A stretch of DNA of 37,918 nucleotides, from assembly GCA_024641555.1 (NCBI GenBank), contig JAHECV010000006.1, positions 1-37,918 of the forward strand. Reading direction: 5' to 3'. This stretch comes from Candidatus Planktophila sp. GTDB taxonomy: Bacteria; Actinomycetota; Actinomycetes; Nanopelagicales; Nanopelagicaceae. The notes below the pieces were generated by a model that worked only from the letters and a program-made list of their open reading frames with translations, made no database searches and was not told the DNA's origin. Shown here in pieces: positions 14,256 through 22,307 of this stretch. The position numbers and the translations under genes were made by a program. Positions within the stretch are counted from its first letter, which is position 1; every line of letters starts with the position of its first letter.

Positions 14256-16175
14256 ATGACAACTCGCAGAATGAGCGTTGGACAAGCAATTGTCGAATTC
14301 TTGGCGCATCAATACACAGTTGATGGCGCACATCGCGAACGCACTATCCAAGGTGTCTTTGGAATCTTCGGTCATGGCAACGTCGCTGGAATCGGCCAAG
14401 CGTTGAAACAACTTTCTACAACCTCACCTGATGTTATGCCTTACTTTCAAGCGCGCAATGAACAAGCAATGGTTCACGAATCTTCAGCTTTCGCGCGTAT
14501 GAAACGTCGTCGCGCAACATTTGCTTGCACCGCATCGGTCGGTCCTGGTGCAACAAATATGCTCACGGGCGCTGCCGTTGCAACAACCAACCGACTACCG
14601 GTTCTGCTCTTGCCCTCAGATACTTTTGCTAATCGCGCCGCTGATCCAGTGCTGCAGCAACTCGAACAACCGTATGACTTATCAATGACGGTTAACGATG
14701 CATTTAAACCGCTCTCTAAATTCTTCGACCGCATCAATCGTCCAGAACAGATTTACTCATCGCTACTAAATGCAATGCGCGTCTTAACCGACCCCGTCGA
14801 AACAGGTGCGGTAACTATTTGCTTACCTGAAGATGTTCAGGCCGAAATCATCGATGTGCCAATTGAGTTCTTAGCCGATCGCGAATGGCATATTCGTCGC
14901 CCCCGCCCTGATGCGGGAATATGCGCAGAGGCGGCTAAGTTGATTCGCGCCGCTAAGCGCCCTGTAATCGTTGCTGGTGGCGGAGTTATCTACTCCGATG
15001 CTCACGCAGCCCTTGCAAACTTTGTGGAAGCAACTGGTATTCCAGTTGGCGTTTCTCAAGCCGGCGTTGGTTCACTTAACTGGGATCACCCACAAATGAC
15101 TGGTTCGGTTGGTGCAACCGGCACAACTGCTTCTAATCGTTTGGCTGCTAATGCAGACTTAGTAATAGGTATCGGCACTCGTTACAGCGATTTCACAACA
15201 GCATCACGTACTGCTTGGCAGAATAATGATGTTAGATTTATAAATATCAACGTAGGAGCCTTCGATGCTTTCAAGCACGGTAGCGCAACGCCTATCGTCG
15301 CCGATGCCCGCGAAACCCTGATTGAACTAAGCGCAGAGTTAAAGGGATATTCGATTGATGCTTCATACGGTAAAGAGATCGCAGATGAAAAAGCGCAGTG
15401 GGATAAAACTGTGGATGCGGCATTTGTAGATCGAAAGTTACCTAAACCAAGTCAGACCGAGATCATCGGCGCAGTGCAAGCAGCATCTGATCCGCGTGAT
15501 GTTTTAATTTGCGCCGCTGGTTCGTTACCTGGTGATCTTCATAAGTTGTGGCGGGTTCGCGATCAACTGGGCTATCACGTTGAGTACGCATTCTCTTGCA
15601 TGGGTTATGAAATTGCGGCAGGTCTCGGCGTTGCTCGTGCCGACGCATCACGCACACCAATTGTTATGGTCGGAGATGGCTCTTACTTAATGATGCACAC
15701 TGAAATGGTTTCAGCTGTCGCTGAAGGTTTGAAGTTTGTAATCGTCTTAATTCAGAACCACGGCTTCGCATCTATTGGCCATCTCTCCGAAGATGTTGGC
15801 TCAATGCGTTACGGAACCAAATACCGTTACCGCGATGGCAAGGGCAACAACTTCGAAACCGGTGATGTTTTGCCAGTTGATCTTGCGACCAATGCCGAGA
15901 GCTTGGGAATGAATGTAATTCGCATCAATGAATCCCCTAATGCGATCGCAGATTTATCCGCTGCTGTAAAGGCGGCGAAGGCACATCCAAAGGCAACGTT
16001 GATCCATATCAACAACGATCCACTGATATATGCACCGGATGGTGAAGGTTGGTGGGATGTTCCGATTACCGCTGAATCAACGCTTGCATCAACGCAAAAT
16101 GCATATGCGGGTTACAAAGAAGCGATTAAGCGCCAGAAGAAATATCTAGGCAAGGGCGCTAGCGAAAGAAAGTAA
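14256..16175 (+). CDS. iolD: 3D-(3,5/4)-trihydroxycyclohexane-1,2-dione hydrolase
   Basis: A thiamine-diphosphate enzyme of the acetolactate-synthase superfamily that opens the ring of the inositol-derived dione to give 5-deoxy-glucuronate. 639 aa, the usual size. The start is ATG 14256 (MTTRRMSVGQAIVEFLAHQY) with AAAGAGG 5 nt upstream; the longer open frame to 14187 overlaps iolB and lacks support. IFGHGNVAGIG and ARNEQAMVHESSAFA (catalytic Glu) are N-terminal. The TPP/Mg motif is VGDGSYLMMHTEM to QNHG near 475-505. It is the last iol gene here; iolC, iolE, iolG and iolJ are absent from the window. Confidence 0.93.
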   Translation: MTTRRMSVGQAIVEFLAHQYTVDGAHRERTIQGVFGIFGHGNVAGIGQALKQLSTTSPDVMPYFQARNEQAMVHESSAFARMKRRRATFACTASVGPGATNMLTGAAVATTNRLPVLLLPSDTFANRAADPVLQQLEQPYDLSMTVNDAFKPLSKFFDRINRPEQIYSSLLNAMRVLTDPVETGAVTICLPEDVQAEIIDVPIEFLADREWHIRRPRPDAGICAEAAKLIRAAKRPVIVAGGGVIYSDAHAALANFVEATGIPVGVSQAGVGSLNWDHPQMTGSVGATGTTASNRLAANADLVIGIGTRYSDFTTASRTAWQNNDVRFININVGAFDAFKHGSATPIVADARETLIELSAELKGYSIDASYGKEIADEKAQWDKTVDAAFVDRKLPKPSQTEIIGAVQAASDPRDVLICAAGSLPGDLHKLWRVRDQLGYHVEYAFSCMGYEIAAGLGVARADASRTPIVMVGDGSYLMMHTEMVSAVAEGLKFVIVLIQNHGFASIGHLSEDVGSMRYGTKYRYRDGKGNNFETGDVLPVDLATNAESLGMNVIRINESPNAIADLSAAVKAAKAHPKATLIHINNDPLIYAPDGEGWWDVPITAESTLASTQNAYAGYKEAIKRQKKYLGKGASERK

Positions 16176-16188
16176 TTTCTTTTGGTAA

Positions 16189-16677
16189 TTAAACGTAAGT
16201 GACTTCGCGGAAGGTACGTTTAATTGAAAGCGTGTACTTATCATTCTTTGGATCAGTTACTCTAAAGAAGCAGATGATTCGCTTGCCGTACTTCTTTTCT
16301 TCAGCGCCAGGATCTGGAAAGAAATATCCGTAAGTTAGCGACTGCGGTAAATCTTTCTGACCAGTTAAAGTACTTACAGCTGCATAATCGCAGGCAAGTC
16401 CTGCTTCTTTCTTAGCAGCATCTGAAGATAAATCTTTAGCCTTGATGGTTCCGGTATAGAAAACTTCGTAGTGATGCGGTGAAGTACAACTAGTTGAATA
16501 AAGTGTTTTGTAATTTGTATCAGTCCACATGCTTGGCTTAGTGGGCGCTTTATTTGCCGCATAACAGCCAGTCTTTAGTTCAAGGTAGAAAGTGCCTTTC
16601 GAAAGCGCCTGGGCAGCGGGAGATCCTGCTATGAAGAGAGCAAGGAACGCTGTAGTTGCTAATTTCTTTGCGCGCAT
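16189..16677 (-). CDS. small secreted protein, septum-formation-like family
   Basis: 162 aa from ATG 16677 (MRAKKLATTAFLALF). A signal peptide ends near AAQALSKG. The mature part has four cysteines in a spacing and context (TGCYAANKAP, YSTSCTSPHHYEVFYTG, AGLACDYAA, RIICFFRV) like the actinobacterial 'septum formation' family, extracytoplasmic domains of unknown biochemical role. A longer frame to 16704 runs into a dyad and is less likely. TATGAT ends 6 nt before the ATG with no Shine-Dalgarno, so a leaderless mRNA is likely. It converges on iolD with a 13-nt gap and no obvious terminator, and diverges from the nucleoside transporter operon. Confidence 0.65.
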   Translation of the reverse strand: MRAKKLATTAFLALFIAGSPAAQALSKGTFYLELKTGCYAANKAPTKPSMWTDTNYKTLYSTSCTSPHHYEVFYTGTIKAKDLSSDAAKKEAGLACDYAAVSTLTGQKDLPQSLTYGYFFPDPGAEEKKYGKRIICFFRVTDPKNDKYTLSIKRTFREVTYV

Positions 16678-16691
16678 GCGTAGATCATATG

Positions 16692-16719
16692 ACCTAAACC
16701 TCAAGTTGAAGGTTTAGGT
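16692..16719. promoter_or_regulatory. 10-bp dyad upstream of the small secreted protein, candidate operator
   Basis: A perfect inverted repeat, ACCTAAACCT (16692-16701) with AGGTTTAGGT (16710-16719) and an 8-nt spacer. It covers the -35 region of the minus-strand promoter whose -10 would be TATGAT, and no good -35 hexamer is seen there. This suggests a regulator-dependent promoter. Confidence 0.45.
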
Positions 16720-16801
16720 TAATCAAAATGTAATAAGAATTAACGCTTGCGAAACGGCGCGTGAATAGCAGATTGCTTGGTCTCGGTTACTCTTGCCCCA
16801 C

Positions 16802-16809
16802 AAACGTTT
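16802..16809. promoter_or_regulatory. LacI/PurR-type palindrome upstream of the nucleoside operon
   Basis: CAAACGTTTTG contains the 8-bp palindrome AAACGTTT with a central CG, the form of LacI/PurR-family half sites. It lies about 50 nt before the start of the BMP protein gene. The regulator is not in the window; the assignment is inferred from form only. Confidence 0.3.
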
Positions 16810-16813
16810 TGTA

Positions 16814-16834
16814 GGCCGATTGCCCTAATCGGCC
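16814..16834. promoter_or_regulatory. leader hairpin before the nucleoside-binding protein gene
   Basis: GGCCGATT (16814-16821) pairs with AATCGGCC (16827-16834) across a 5-nt loop. It lies 10 nt upstream of the AAGGAG ribosome-binding site and has no following T-run, so it is not a terminator. An operator or an mRNA-stabilising 5' stem are both possible. It does not look like a purine riboswitch. Confidence 0.35.
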
Positions 16835-16856
16835 GCGTCTAAATAAGGAGCTCCAC

Positions 16857-17891
16857 TTGATTAAGAGAATTTCAGCTGTAACAGCTGCACTCGCTCTTGC
16901 AACAGTTGGTTTCATTGTTCCAGCACAGGCTGCAACAGTTGAAGCAGATTGCGGCACAACCGGTGCATTCTGTGTTGGTCTCGTAACTGACCTCGGAAAG
17001 GTTGATGACAAGTCATTTAACCAATCTGCATGGGAAGGTGCGAAGGCTGGCGCAGCGAAGGCTGGCGGTTTCGCTAAGTACATCGAAACAACAGATTCCA
17101 AAGATTACGCAAAGAACATGGCACTTTTCGCTGACAAGGGTTACAACGTAATTGTTACAGTTGGATTCTTGATGGGTGATGCAACTATCGCCGCAGCAAA
17201 GAAGTACCCAAAGATTAAGTTCATCGGTGTTGACCAGTTCAACGGTTCAACCGAAACTAACTACACAGGTCTAATCTTCGACGAAGATAAGGCTGGCTTC
17301 TTGGCCGGTTACCTCGCTGGATACCTAACAAAGACCAATAAGGTCGGCGCAGTATTTGGTATGAAGGAAGTTCTTCCTGTTCGCAAGTTCGGTGAAGGAT
17401 ACGAAAACGGTATTGCTTACGCAGCTAAAGAGCGCAGCAAGAAGATCAAGTCAACTGTTGTTTACCACGCAGCTGGCGACAATGCCTTCGCAGATCCAGC
17501 ATGGGGCGCAACAACTGCAAACCAACTTCTTACACAGGGATATGACATTATCTTCGGTGCAGGCGGATCAACTGGTAACGGTGCTCTAGGTAAGGTTGCA
17601 CAGAAGGCTGGCGCACTCTGCATCGGTGTTGACACTGATCAGTACTACACAGTCCCTGAAGCAAAGGCTTGCCTTGTAACTTCAGCTGAGAAGAAGCTAA
17701 CACTTGGAGTTTCAACACTTGTTGGTCAGGCTAAGGCCGGAACAATCAAGGGTGGAAACTACACAGGTCAAGTTGGCCTCTCACCATTCCACGATCTAGA
17801 TTCAAAGGTTCCTTCAGTTGTTAAGGTTCGCTTGAAGAAGATCACAACTGGCGTTCTTGCTGGTTCAGTTTCAACTGGCTTCAAGGGTTAA
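16857..17891 (+). CDS. BMP-family ABC transporter substrate-binding protein (nucleoside type)
   Basis: 344 aa, BmpA/PnrA-like periplasmic-type binding protein. The start is TTG 16857 with AAGGAG 6 nt upstream. The signal peptide ends at VPAQA-AT. LVTDLGKVDDKSFNQSAWEG is the BMP hallmark, followed by KDYAKNMALFADKGYNVIVT and FGAGGSTGNGALGKVA. Family members bind purine nucleosides. There is no lipobox: the first Cys is residue 32 in VEADCG, so the protein looks soluble or otherwise anchored. Its codon use is noticeably biased (mostly AAG for Lys and AAC for Asn), suggesting high expression. A strong terminator follows before the permease genes. Confidence 0.9.
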   Translation: MIKRISAVTAALALATVGFIVPAQAATVEADCGTTGAFCVGLVTDLGKVDDKSFNQSAWEGAKAGAAKAGGFAKYIETTDSKDYAKNMALFADKGYNVIVTVGFLMGDATIAAAKKYPKIKFIGVDQFNGSTETNYTGLIFDEDKAGFLAGYLAGYLTKTNKVGAVFGMKEVLPVRKFGEGYENGIAYAAKERSKKIKSTVVYHAAGDNAFADPAWGATTANQLLTQGYDIIFGAGGSTGNGALGKVAQKAGALCIGVDTDQYYTVPEAKACLVTSAEKKLTLGVSTLVGQAKAGTIKGGNYTGQVGLSPFHDLDSKVPSVVKVRLKKITTGVLAGSVSTGFKG

Positions 17892-17912
17892 TTAAAACCT
17901 TAATAAGTTAGT

Positions 17913-17946
17913 AAAGAGCGGGTGCGTGAAAACGCACCCGCTCTTT
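17913..17946 (+). terminator. strong intra-operon terminator after the binding-protein gene
   Basis: A perfect 15-bp stem (17913-17927 with 17932-17946, arm AAAGAGCGGGTGCGT), a GAAA loop and a T-rich tail (CTTTATTTC). It lies 21 nt after the binding-protein stop and before the permease ATG, so it probably sets a high ratio of binding protein to membrane parts. Confidence 0.9.
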
Positions 17947-17979
17947 CTTTATTTCAAAAAAGCAATAAGATTGCCAATT

Positions 17980-19068
17980 ATGAGCGATACAAAAGTCGTC
18001 ACCGAAGTGAAAGCCAAATCAAATAAAAGTTTTGATGTTGGCTCTTGGTTAATCCCAATCATTGCTGTTCTTGTTGCAATGTTCCTTGCCGCCCTTCTAA
18101 TGAAAGCGCAAGGCTCTAATCCAATTACTGCCTATAAGTCTCTCTTCAAGACCGCTTTCGGGTCACTTGAAGGAATTGGTATGACTCTTGGTAAATCAAC
18201 TCCACTAGTACTTAGCGGACTTGCGGTTGCAGTAGGTCTACGCGCTGGCCTCTTTAATATTGGCGCTCAAGGACAATTGCTTTCAGGTGCACTCGCTGCT
18301 GCTTGGGCTGGCGTAACTTTTCAAGGAATACCTGGATATATCCATATCCCTATCGCGCTAATCGCTGGCGCATTTTTCGGATCTATCGTCGCCGGAATCT
18401 CAGGTTTCCTAAAGGCTTACCGCGGTGTACATGAAGTTATTACAACAATCATGCTCAATAGCATCGTGATGGGTATCGCAGATTATTTAGCATCACATCA
18501 ATTGCGCGAACCAGATCAATTCTTAACGCGGACCTCTGAAATTCAAGCCAGCGCGAAGATGCCGGTCTACGCTCACCTTCCACTAGGTTTCTTTATCGCA
18601 GTCGCACTTGCGCTCTTTATTTGGTGGATTCTGGGACGAACCACCAGCGGTTTCCGAATTGAAACTGTTGGACGCAATCGCCATGCTGCTTGGTATGCCG
18701 GCATCTCAGTAAAGCGCACTGTGGTTTCGGCGATGCTTATCTCTGGCGCTATTGCAGGTCTGGGCGGTGCGGTTGAAACGCTTGGCATTACTTATCGTTA
18801 TGCACCAGCCTTTAACTTAGGCCTAGGCTTTGATGGCATCACGATTGCGCTGTTGGGCCGCGTTCATCCGCTCGGAATTATTCCAGGAGCGATCTTGATC
18901 GGTGGAATGCGTGCGGGCGCTGCCAATATGCAATTTGATTCAGGTGTTGCTCCCGAACTAGTGGATCTCTTAATGGCTTTAATCTTGTTGCTTGTTACGG
19001 CACCTCTCATTACCCGCTTTTTTAAGAATAGCTCTAATAAAGCGATGACCAGCGGATGGGGTAGCTAA
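17980..19068 (+). CDS. ABC transporter permease, BMP/nucleoside family (first)
   Basis: 362 aa integral membrane permease of the branched-chain/sugar BPD_transp_2 type, like NupP/YufP. ATG 17980 (MSDTKVVTEV) is chosen; the open frame upstream crosses the terminator hairpin. Several hydrophobic segments are visible (SWLIPIIAVLVAMFLAALL, IPIALIAGAFFGSIVAGI, LPLGFFIAVALALFIWWI). The cytoplasmic coupling region is around FRIETVGRNRHAAWYAGISV, where family members carry an EAA-like motif. The next permease starts 1 nt after its stop. It should form the channel with the second permease and the ATPase at 20053. Confidence 0.9.
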   Translation: MSDTKVVTEVKAKSNKSFDVGSWLIPIIAVLVAMFLAALLMKAQGSNPITAYKSLFKTAFGSLEGIGMTLGKSTPLVLSGLAVAVGLRAGLFNIGAQGQLLSGALAAAWAGVTFQGIPGYIHIPIALIAGAFFGSIVAGISGFLKAYRGVHEVITTIMLNSIVMGIADYLASHQLREPDQFLTRTSEIQASAKMPVYAHLPLGFFIAVALALFIWWILGRTTSGFRIETVGRNRHAAWYAGISVKRTVVSAMLISGAIAGLGGAVETLGITYRYAPAFNLGLGFDGITIALLGRVHPLGIIPGAILIGGMRAGAANMQFDSGVAPELVDLLMALILLLVTAPLITRFFKNSSNKAMTSGWGS

Positions 19069-19069
19069 T

Positions 19070-20053
19070 ATGAAATTACTATCAAAACGTAACGGTTACT
19101 TCTTATTTGCAATTCTGGCAACCGTATTTTTCTACACTCGCGATAGCGATATCACTACTTCGGTATATGCAACAGGTACCGCTTTTGCACTTCCTTTAGC
19201 GCTTGCTGCGATGGTCGGAATCATGTGCGAACGCACCGGTATTGTAAATATTGGTATTGAAGGCACGATGTTACTTTCTGCCTTTGTCGCCTTCTTTGTC
19301 TCCTCGCTTACGCAGAACATTTTGATTGGGCTCTTTGCCGCGATCTTGACTGGTTCGATCATGGGCTTGCTGTTGGCGCTAATGGCTGTCTCATGGCGTA
19401 TGGATCAGATCATCGCCGGAACCATCTTAAATATTTTGGCGACTGGCTTGACTTCATTCTTATACGTTCAAGGTAAGACGATTCCCAGCGTCTTTCAAGC
19501 GATATCAGTTCCGGGGCTTTCTAAGATTTCTTTCTTTGGCCCAGTTCTCTTTATCCATGGACCGCTAACTTTTCTCGGACTTGCAATTATCTTGACTCTT
19601 TACGTTGCGATTTATCACACTCCTTGGGGGCTTCGTTCGCGCGCAGTTGGCGAGCATCCATCGAGCGCCGATACCGCCGGCGTATCAGTGGCACGTCTGC
19701 GCTATATAAATGTCACTATCGCAGGTGCAATCGGTGCACTTGCTGGCGCATATTTAAGCCTTGAACTCGTTGGTTCATTTGAACGTGGCTTTACCGCGGG
19801 CAAGGGCTTTACCGCACTAGCTTTGATGATCTTCGGTCGATGGAACCCGCTGGGCGCACTTGGCGCAGCGCTCTTCTTTGGTTTGGCGCAAGCTTATGCA
19901 AACCAGTTAATGATCGATCAAGTTGTAAATATTCCAACGCAATTTACTGCAGCGTTGCCATACATCATGACCATCGTCGTATTAACAATTTCTGCTGGGA
20001 AGGTGCGTCCACCTGCTGCAGAAGGACAACCATATGAGAAGGGACAGGCATAA
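19070..20053 (+). CDS. ABC transporter permease, BMP/nucleoside family (second)
   Basis: 327 aa membrane permease paired with the one upstream (YufQ/NupQ-like). Hydrophobic segments begin at GYFLFAILATVFFYT and ALPLALAAMVGIMCERTGIV; the motif NIGIEGTMLLSA is characteristic of this permease family. The coupling loop LRSRAVGEHPSSADTAGVSV corresponds to the EAA-like region. Its stop overlaps the ATG of the ATPase gene by 1 nt (TAATG), so translation is probably coupled. Confidence 0.9.
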   Translation: MKLLSKRNGYFLFAILATVFFYTRDSDITTSVYATGTAFALPLALAAMVGIMCERTGIVNIGIEGTMLLSAFVAFFVSSLTQNILIGLFAAILTGSIMGLLLALMAVSWRMDQIIAGTILNILATGLTSFLYVQGKTIPSVFQAISVPGLSKISFFGPVLFIHGPLTFLGLAIILTLYVAIYHTPWGLRSRAVGEHPSSADTAGVSVARLRYINVTIAGAIGALAGAYLSLELVGSFERGFTAGKGFTALALMIFGRWNPLGALGAALFFGLAQAYANQLMIDQVVNIPTQFTAALPYIMTIVVLTISAGKVRPPAAEGQPYEKGQA

Positions 20054-21561
20054 TGAGCGCTCTTCTAGAAGTAAATGGCATCACCAAGCGCTATCCCGGT
20101 GTCATCGCCAACGACAATGTTTCGCTAACAGTTAGCGCTGGAGAAGTTGTTGCGCTACTTGGCGAAAATGGTGCAGGTAAATCAACTCTGCTCAAAGCAG
20201 TATTTGGTTTGATCAAGCCTGACTCTGGTGAAATTAAAATCGGTGGAACCCCAATAGTCTTTGGCGATACCGCGGGAGTTATCTCACGCGGCGTAGGTAT
20301 GGTTCACCAGCACTTCCAATTGGTGCCAGTGATGACCGTCGCTGAAAACCTAATCCTGGGAGATGAGCCAAAGCGTGGCTTATTTATAAATCAGAAATCA
20401 GCGCGCGATGAAATTATTACGCTCTCTAAGCGTTATGGGCTAGAAGTAGATCCTGATGCCGTCATCGAAGACTTGCCGGTTGGAATGCAGCAGCGCGTAG
20501 AAATTCTTAAGGCGCTACGCAAAGATGTTAAGTTACTCATTCTCGATGAGCCAACTGCAGTTCTTACTCCACAAGAGATCGATGAACTACTCGAAGTCAT
20601 CCGTAATTTAGCTAAATCAGGTGTTGGCGTAGTTCTAATTACCCACAAACTCCACGAAGTAATGGCGGTGGCTGATCGCGTCGTCGTTCTACGTGGTGGG
20701 AAATTAGTCGGTACTACTTCACCGAAAGAGACTGATGAGGCTGGGCTAGCGCAGATGATGGTTGGCCGTTCCGTTGTCCTTCAAGTAAATCGCACTGAAG
20801 CTAAACGTGGTGAGGTTGTTCTTGAAGTTAAGGGCTTGGAAGTACGCGATGATCGCAAGATCTTGTCAGTTAAGGGCGTCGACCTAACTCTGCATAAAGG
20901 TGAGATCCTTGGAGTTGCCGGAGTTGAAGGTAACGGGCAACGCGAGCTAGTTGAAGCGATCTGCGGAATGCGTCATCGCGAATCAGGTAGCGTCTCAATC
21001 AACGGAGTTGCCACAAAAGATATGGCTCCGCATTCAGTTCACGAAGCAGGTATTTCCCATATTCCAGAAGATCGTGAAAAACATGGATTGGTTGCTAACT
21101 ACACCATCGCCGATAACTTAGTTCTCAATCAATTCGATCAAGAACCATTTGCCAAGGGTTGGATCCGCAATCTCAGTGAAGTAGCAAATAACGCCGAACA
21201 ACTTGTCGAAAAGTTTGATATCCGCACACCTTCGGCCTTCAACACCGCTGGTTCACTCTCTGGTGGAAATAAACAGAAAGTGGTGGTTGCGCGCGAATTA
21301 AGCGAAGCCCTTCCGGTTCTAGTCGCTGCACAGCCAACTCGTGGCGTAGATGTCGGTTCGATCGAATTCATCCATAACCAGTTGATCTCAGCCCGCGATA
21401 ACGGCGCTGGCGTACTCCTGGTTTCAGCTGAACTCGACGAAATTCTTTCTCTCTCAGATCGCATCGCGGTTATGTCTGATGGAAAGATCGTGGCAATTGT
21501 TGAATCCAAGGATGCAGATCGCAACTACATTGGACGTTTAATGGCTGGTCTAAAGGAGTAA
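20053..21561 (+). CDS. ABC transporter ATP-binding protein, two ABC domains (nucleoside/sugar type)
   Basis: 502 aa double ATPase of the RbsA/YufO class that powers the BMP-type importer. Domain 1 has Walker A GENGAGKST (about 38-46), a variant signature LPVGMQQRVEILKAL and Walker B LLILDEPTAVLTP. Domain 2 has a degenerate Walker A GVEGNGQRE, signature LSGGNKQKVVVAREL and Walker B-like VLVAAQPTRGVDVG, where the usual Asp-Glu is changed. Degenerate sites in this family are normal and imply asymmetric hydrolysis. The phosphorylase gene follows after 5 nt with GGAG before it. Confidence 0.93.
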   Translation: MSALLEVNGITKRYPGVIANDNVSLTVSAGEVVALLGENGAGKSTLLKAVFGLIKPDSGEIKIGGTPIVFGDTAGVISRGVGMVHQHFQLVPVMTVAENLILGDEPKRGLFINQKSARDEIITLSKRYGLEVDPDAVIEDLPVGMQQRVEILKALRKDVKLLILDEPTAVLTPQEIDELLEVIRNLAKSGVGVVLITHKLHEVMAVADRVVVLRGGKLVGTTSPKETDEAGLAQMMVGRSVVLQVNRTEAKRGEVVLEVKGLEVRDDRKILSVKGVDLTLHKGEILGVAGVEGNGQRELVEAICGMRHRESGSVSINGVATKDMAPHSVHEAGISHIPEDREKHGLVANYTIADNLVLNQFDQEPFAKGWIRNLSEVANNAEQLVEKFDIRTPSAFNTAGSLSGGNKQKVVVARELSEALPVLVAAQPTRGVDVGSIEFIHNQLISARDNGAGVLLVSAELDEILSLSDRIAVMSDGKIVAIVESKDADRNYIGRLMAGLKE

Positions 21562-21566
21562 GTAAA

Positions 21567-22307
21567 TTGAAGATCGCAATAATTGCTGGCACCGGTTTTT
21601 ACAACCTACCAGCGCTCGAAGGAAAACCCGCCACAACAGTTGAAACAGCGTATGGTCCAGCAGTAATTACAACTGGTACTTGGCATGGCGCTGAAGTCGC
21701 CTTTCTAACGCGCCACGGGGTAAACCACACAGTTCCACCTAGCCAGGTGAACTATCGGGCAAATATCCAAGCCCTGAAAAATTGGGGAGCCGAGCTAGTT
21801 ATCGGCGTAAATGTTGTAGGCGGAGTTTCCAAGAAGCTAAAGCCAGGCGCACTTCAATTGGTCGATGACTTTATTGATTTCACACACGGCCGCGCAGATA
21901 CCTTCTTTGATGGAGTGCAAGAAGGCGGCGTGCAACATATAGATATGACTTACATCTACGATCGCGAAATTCAAAAAGCGCTGGCTAAATCTGCAAAGAA
22001 ATCTGAGATTAAGTTACATAAGCACGGCATCTACGCCGTCTTTAACGGACCACGCTTTGAATCTCCCGCCGAAATCCGTATGTGTGCGGCGATGGGCGTA
22101 ACTGTTGTCGGTATGACTGGAGTACCAGAGGCGACTTTGGCGCGTGAAGCAGGGCTTCGTTACGCCGCAATTGCAGCGGTAGCAAATCCAGCGGCAGGTC
22201 TTTCGAAAGAGGAAATCAGCCATGAAGGCGTTGGTGAAGTAATAAAGGGCTGCGCGGGCAACGTCATCACAATTATTGATGGTGCCATAAAAATTATGGC
22301 TTCTTAA
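21567..22307 (+). CDS. S-methyl-5'-thioinosine / purine nucleoside phosphorylase
   Basis: 246 aa, PNP/MTAP family, trimeric type. It cleaves a purine nucleoside with phosphate to free base and (methylthio)ribose-1-phosphate. AIIAGTGFYNLP and FLTRHGVNH (phosphate site) begin it, followed by VPPSQVNYRANIQALK, GPRFESPAEIRM and VVGMTGVPEATLAREAG. The base-recognition position reads AVANPAAG, Asn where adenosine-type MTAP has Asp, favouring 6-oxopurines (inosine, methylthioinosine). This agrees with the deaminase gene that follows directly. The start codon is TTG (TTGAAGATC) after GGAGTAAGTAAA. MTAP or generic PNP activity is the alternative. Confidence 0.85.
   Translation: MKIAIIAGTGFYNLPALEGKPATTVETAYGPAVITTGTWHGAEVAFLTRHGVNHTVPPSQVNYRANIQALKNWGAELVIGVNVVGGVSKKLKPGALQLVDDFIDFTHGRADTFFDGVQEGGVQHIDMTYIYDREIQKALAKSAKKSEIKLHKHGIYAVFNGPRFESPAEIRMCAAMGVTVVGMTGVPEATLAREAGLRYAAIAAVANPAAGLSKEEISHEGVGEVIKGCAGNVITIIDGAIKIMAS

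Noticed and set aside
16800..16856. Purine riboswitch before the BMP gene
   Set aside because: Only a single short hairpin is present; the three-way junction and conserved purine-riboswitch loops are not seen.
17926..17979. Upstream start of the first permease
   Set aside because: It lies within the terminator hairpin; MSDTKV at 17980 is the sensible start.
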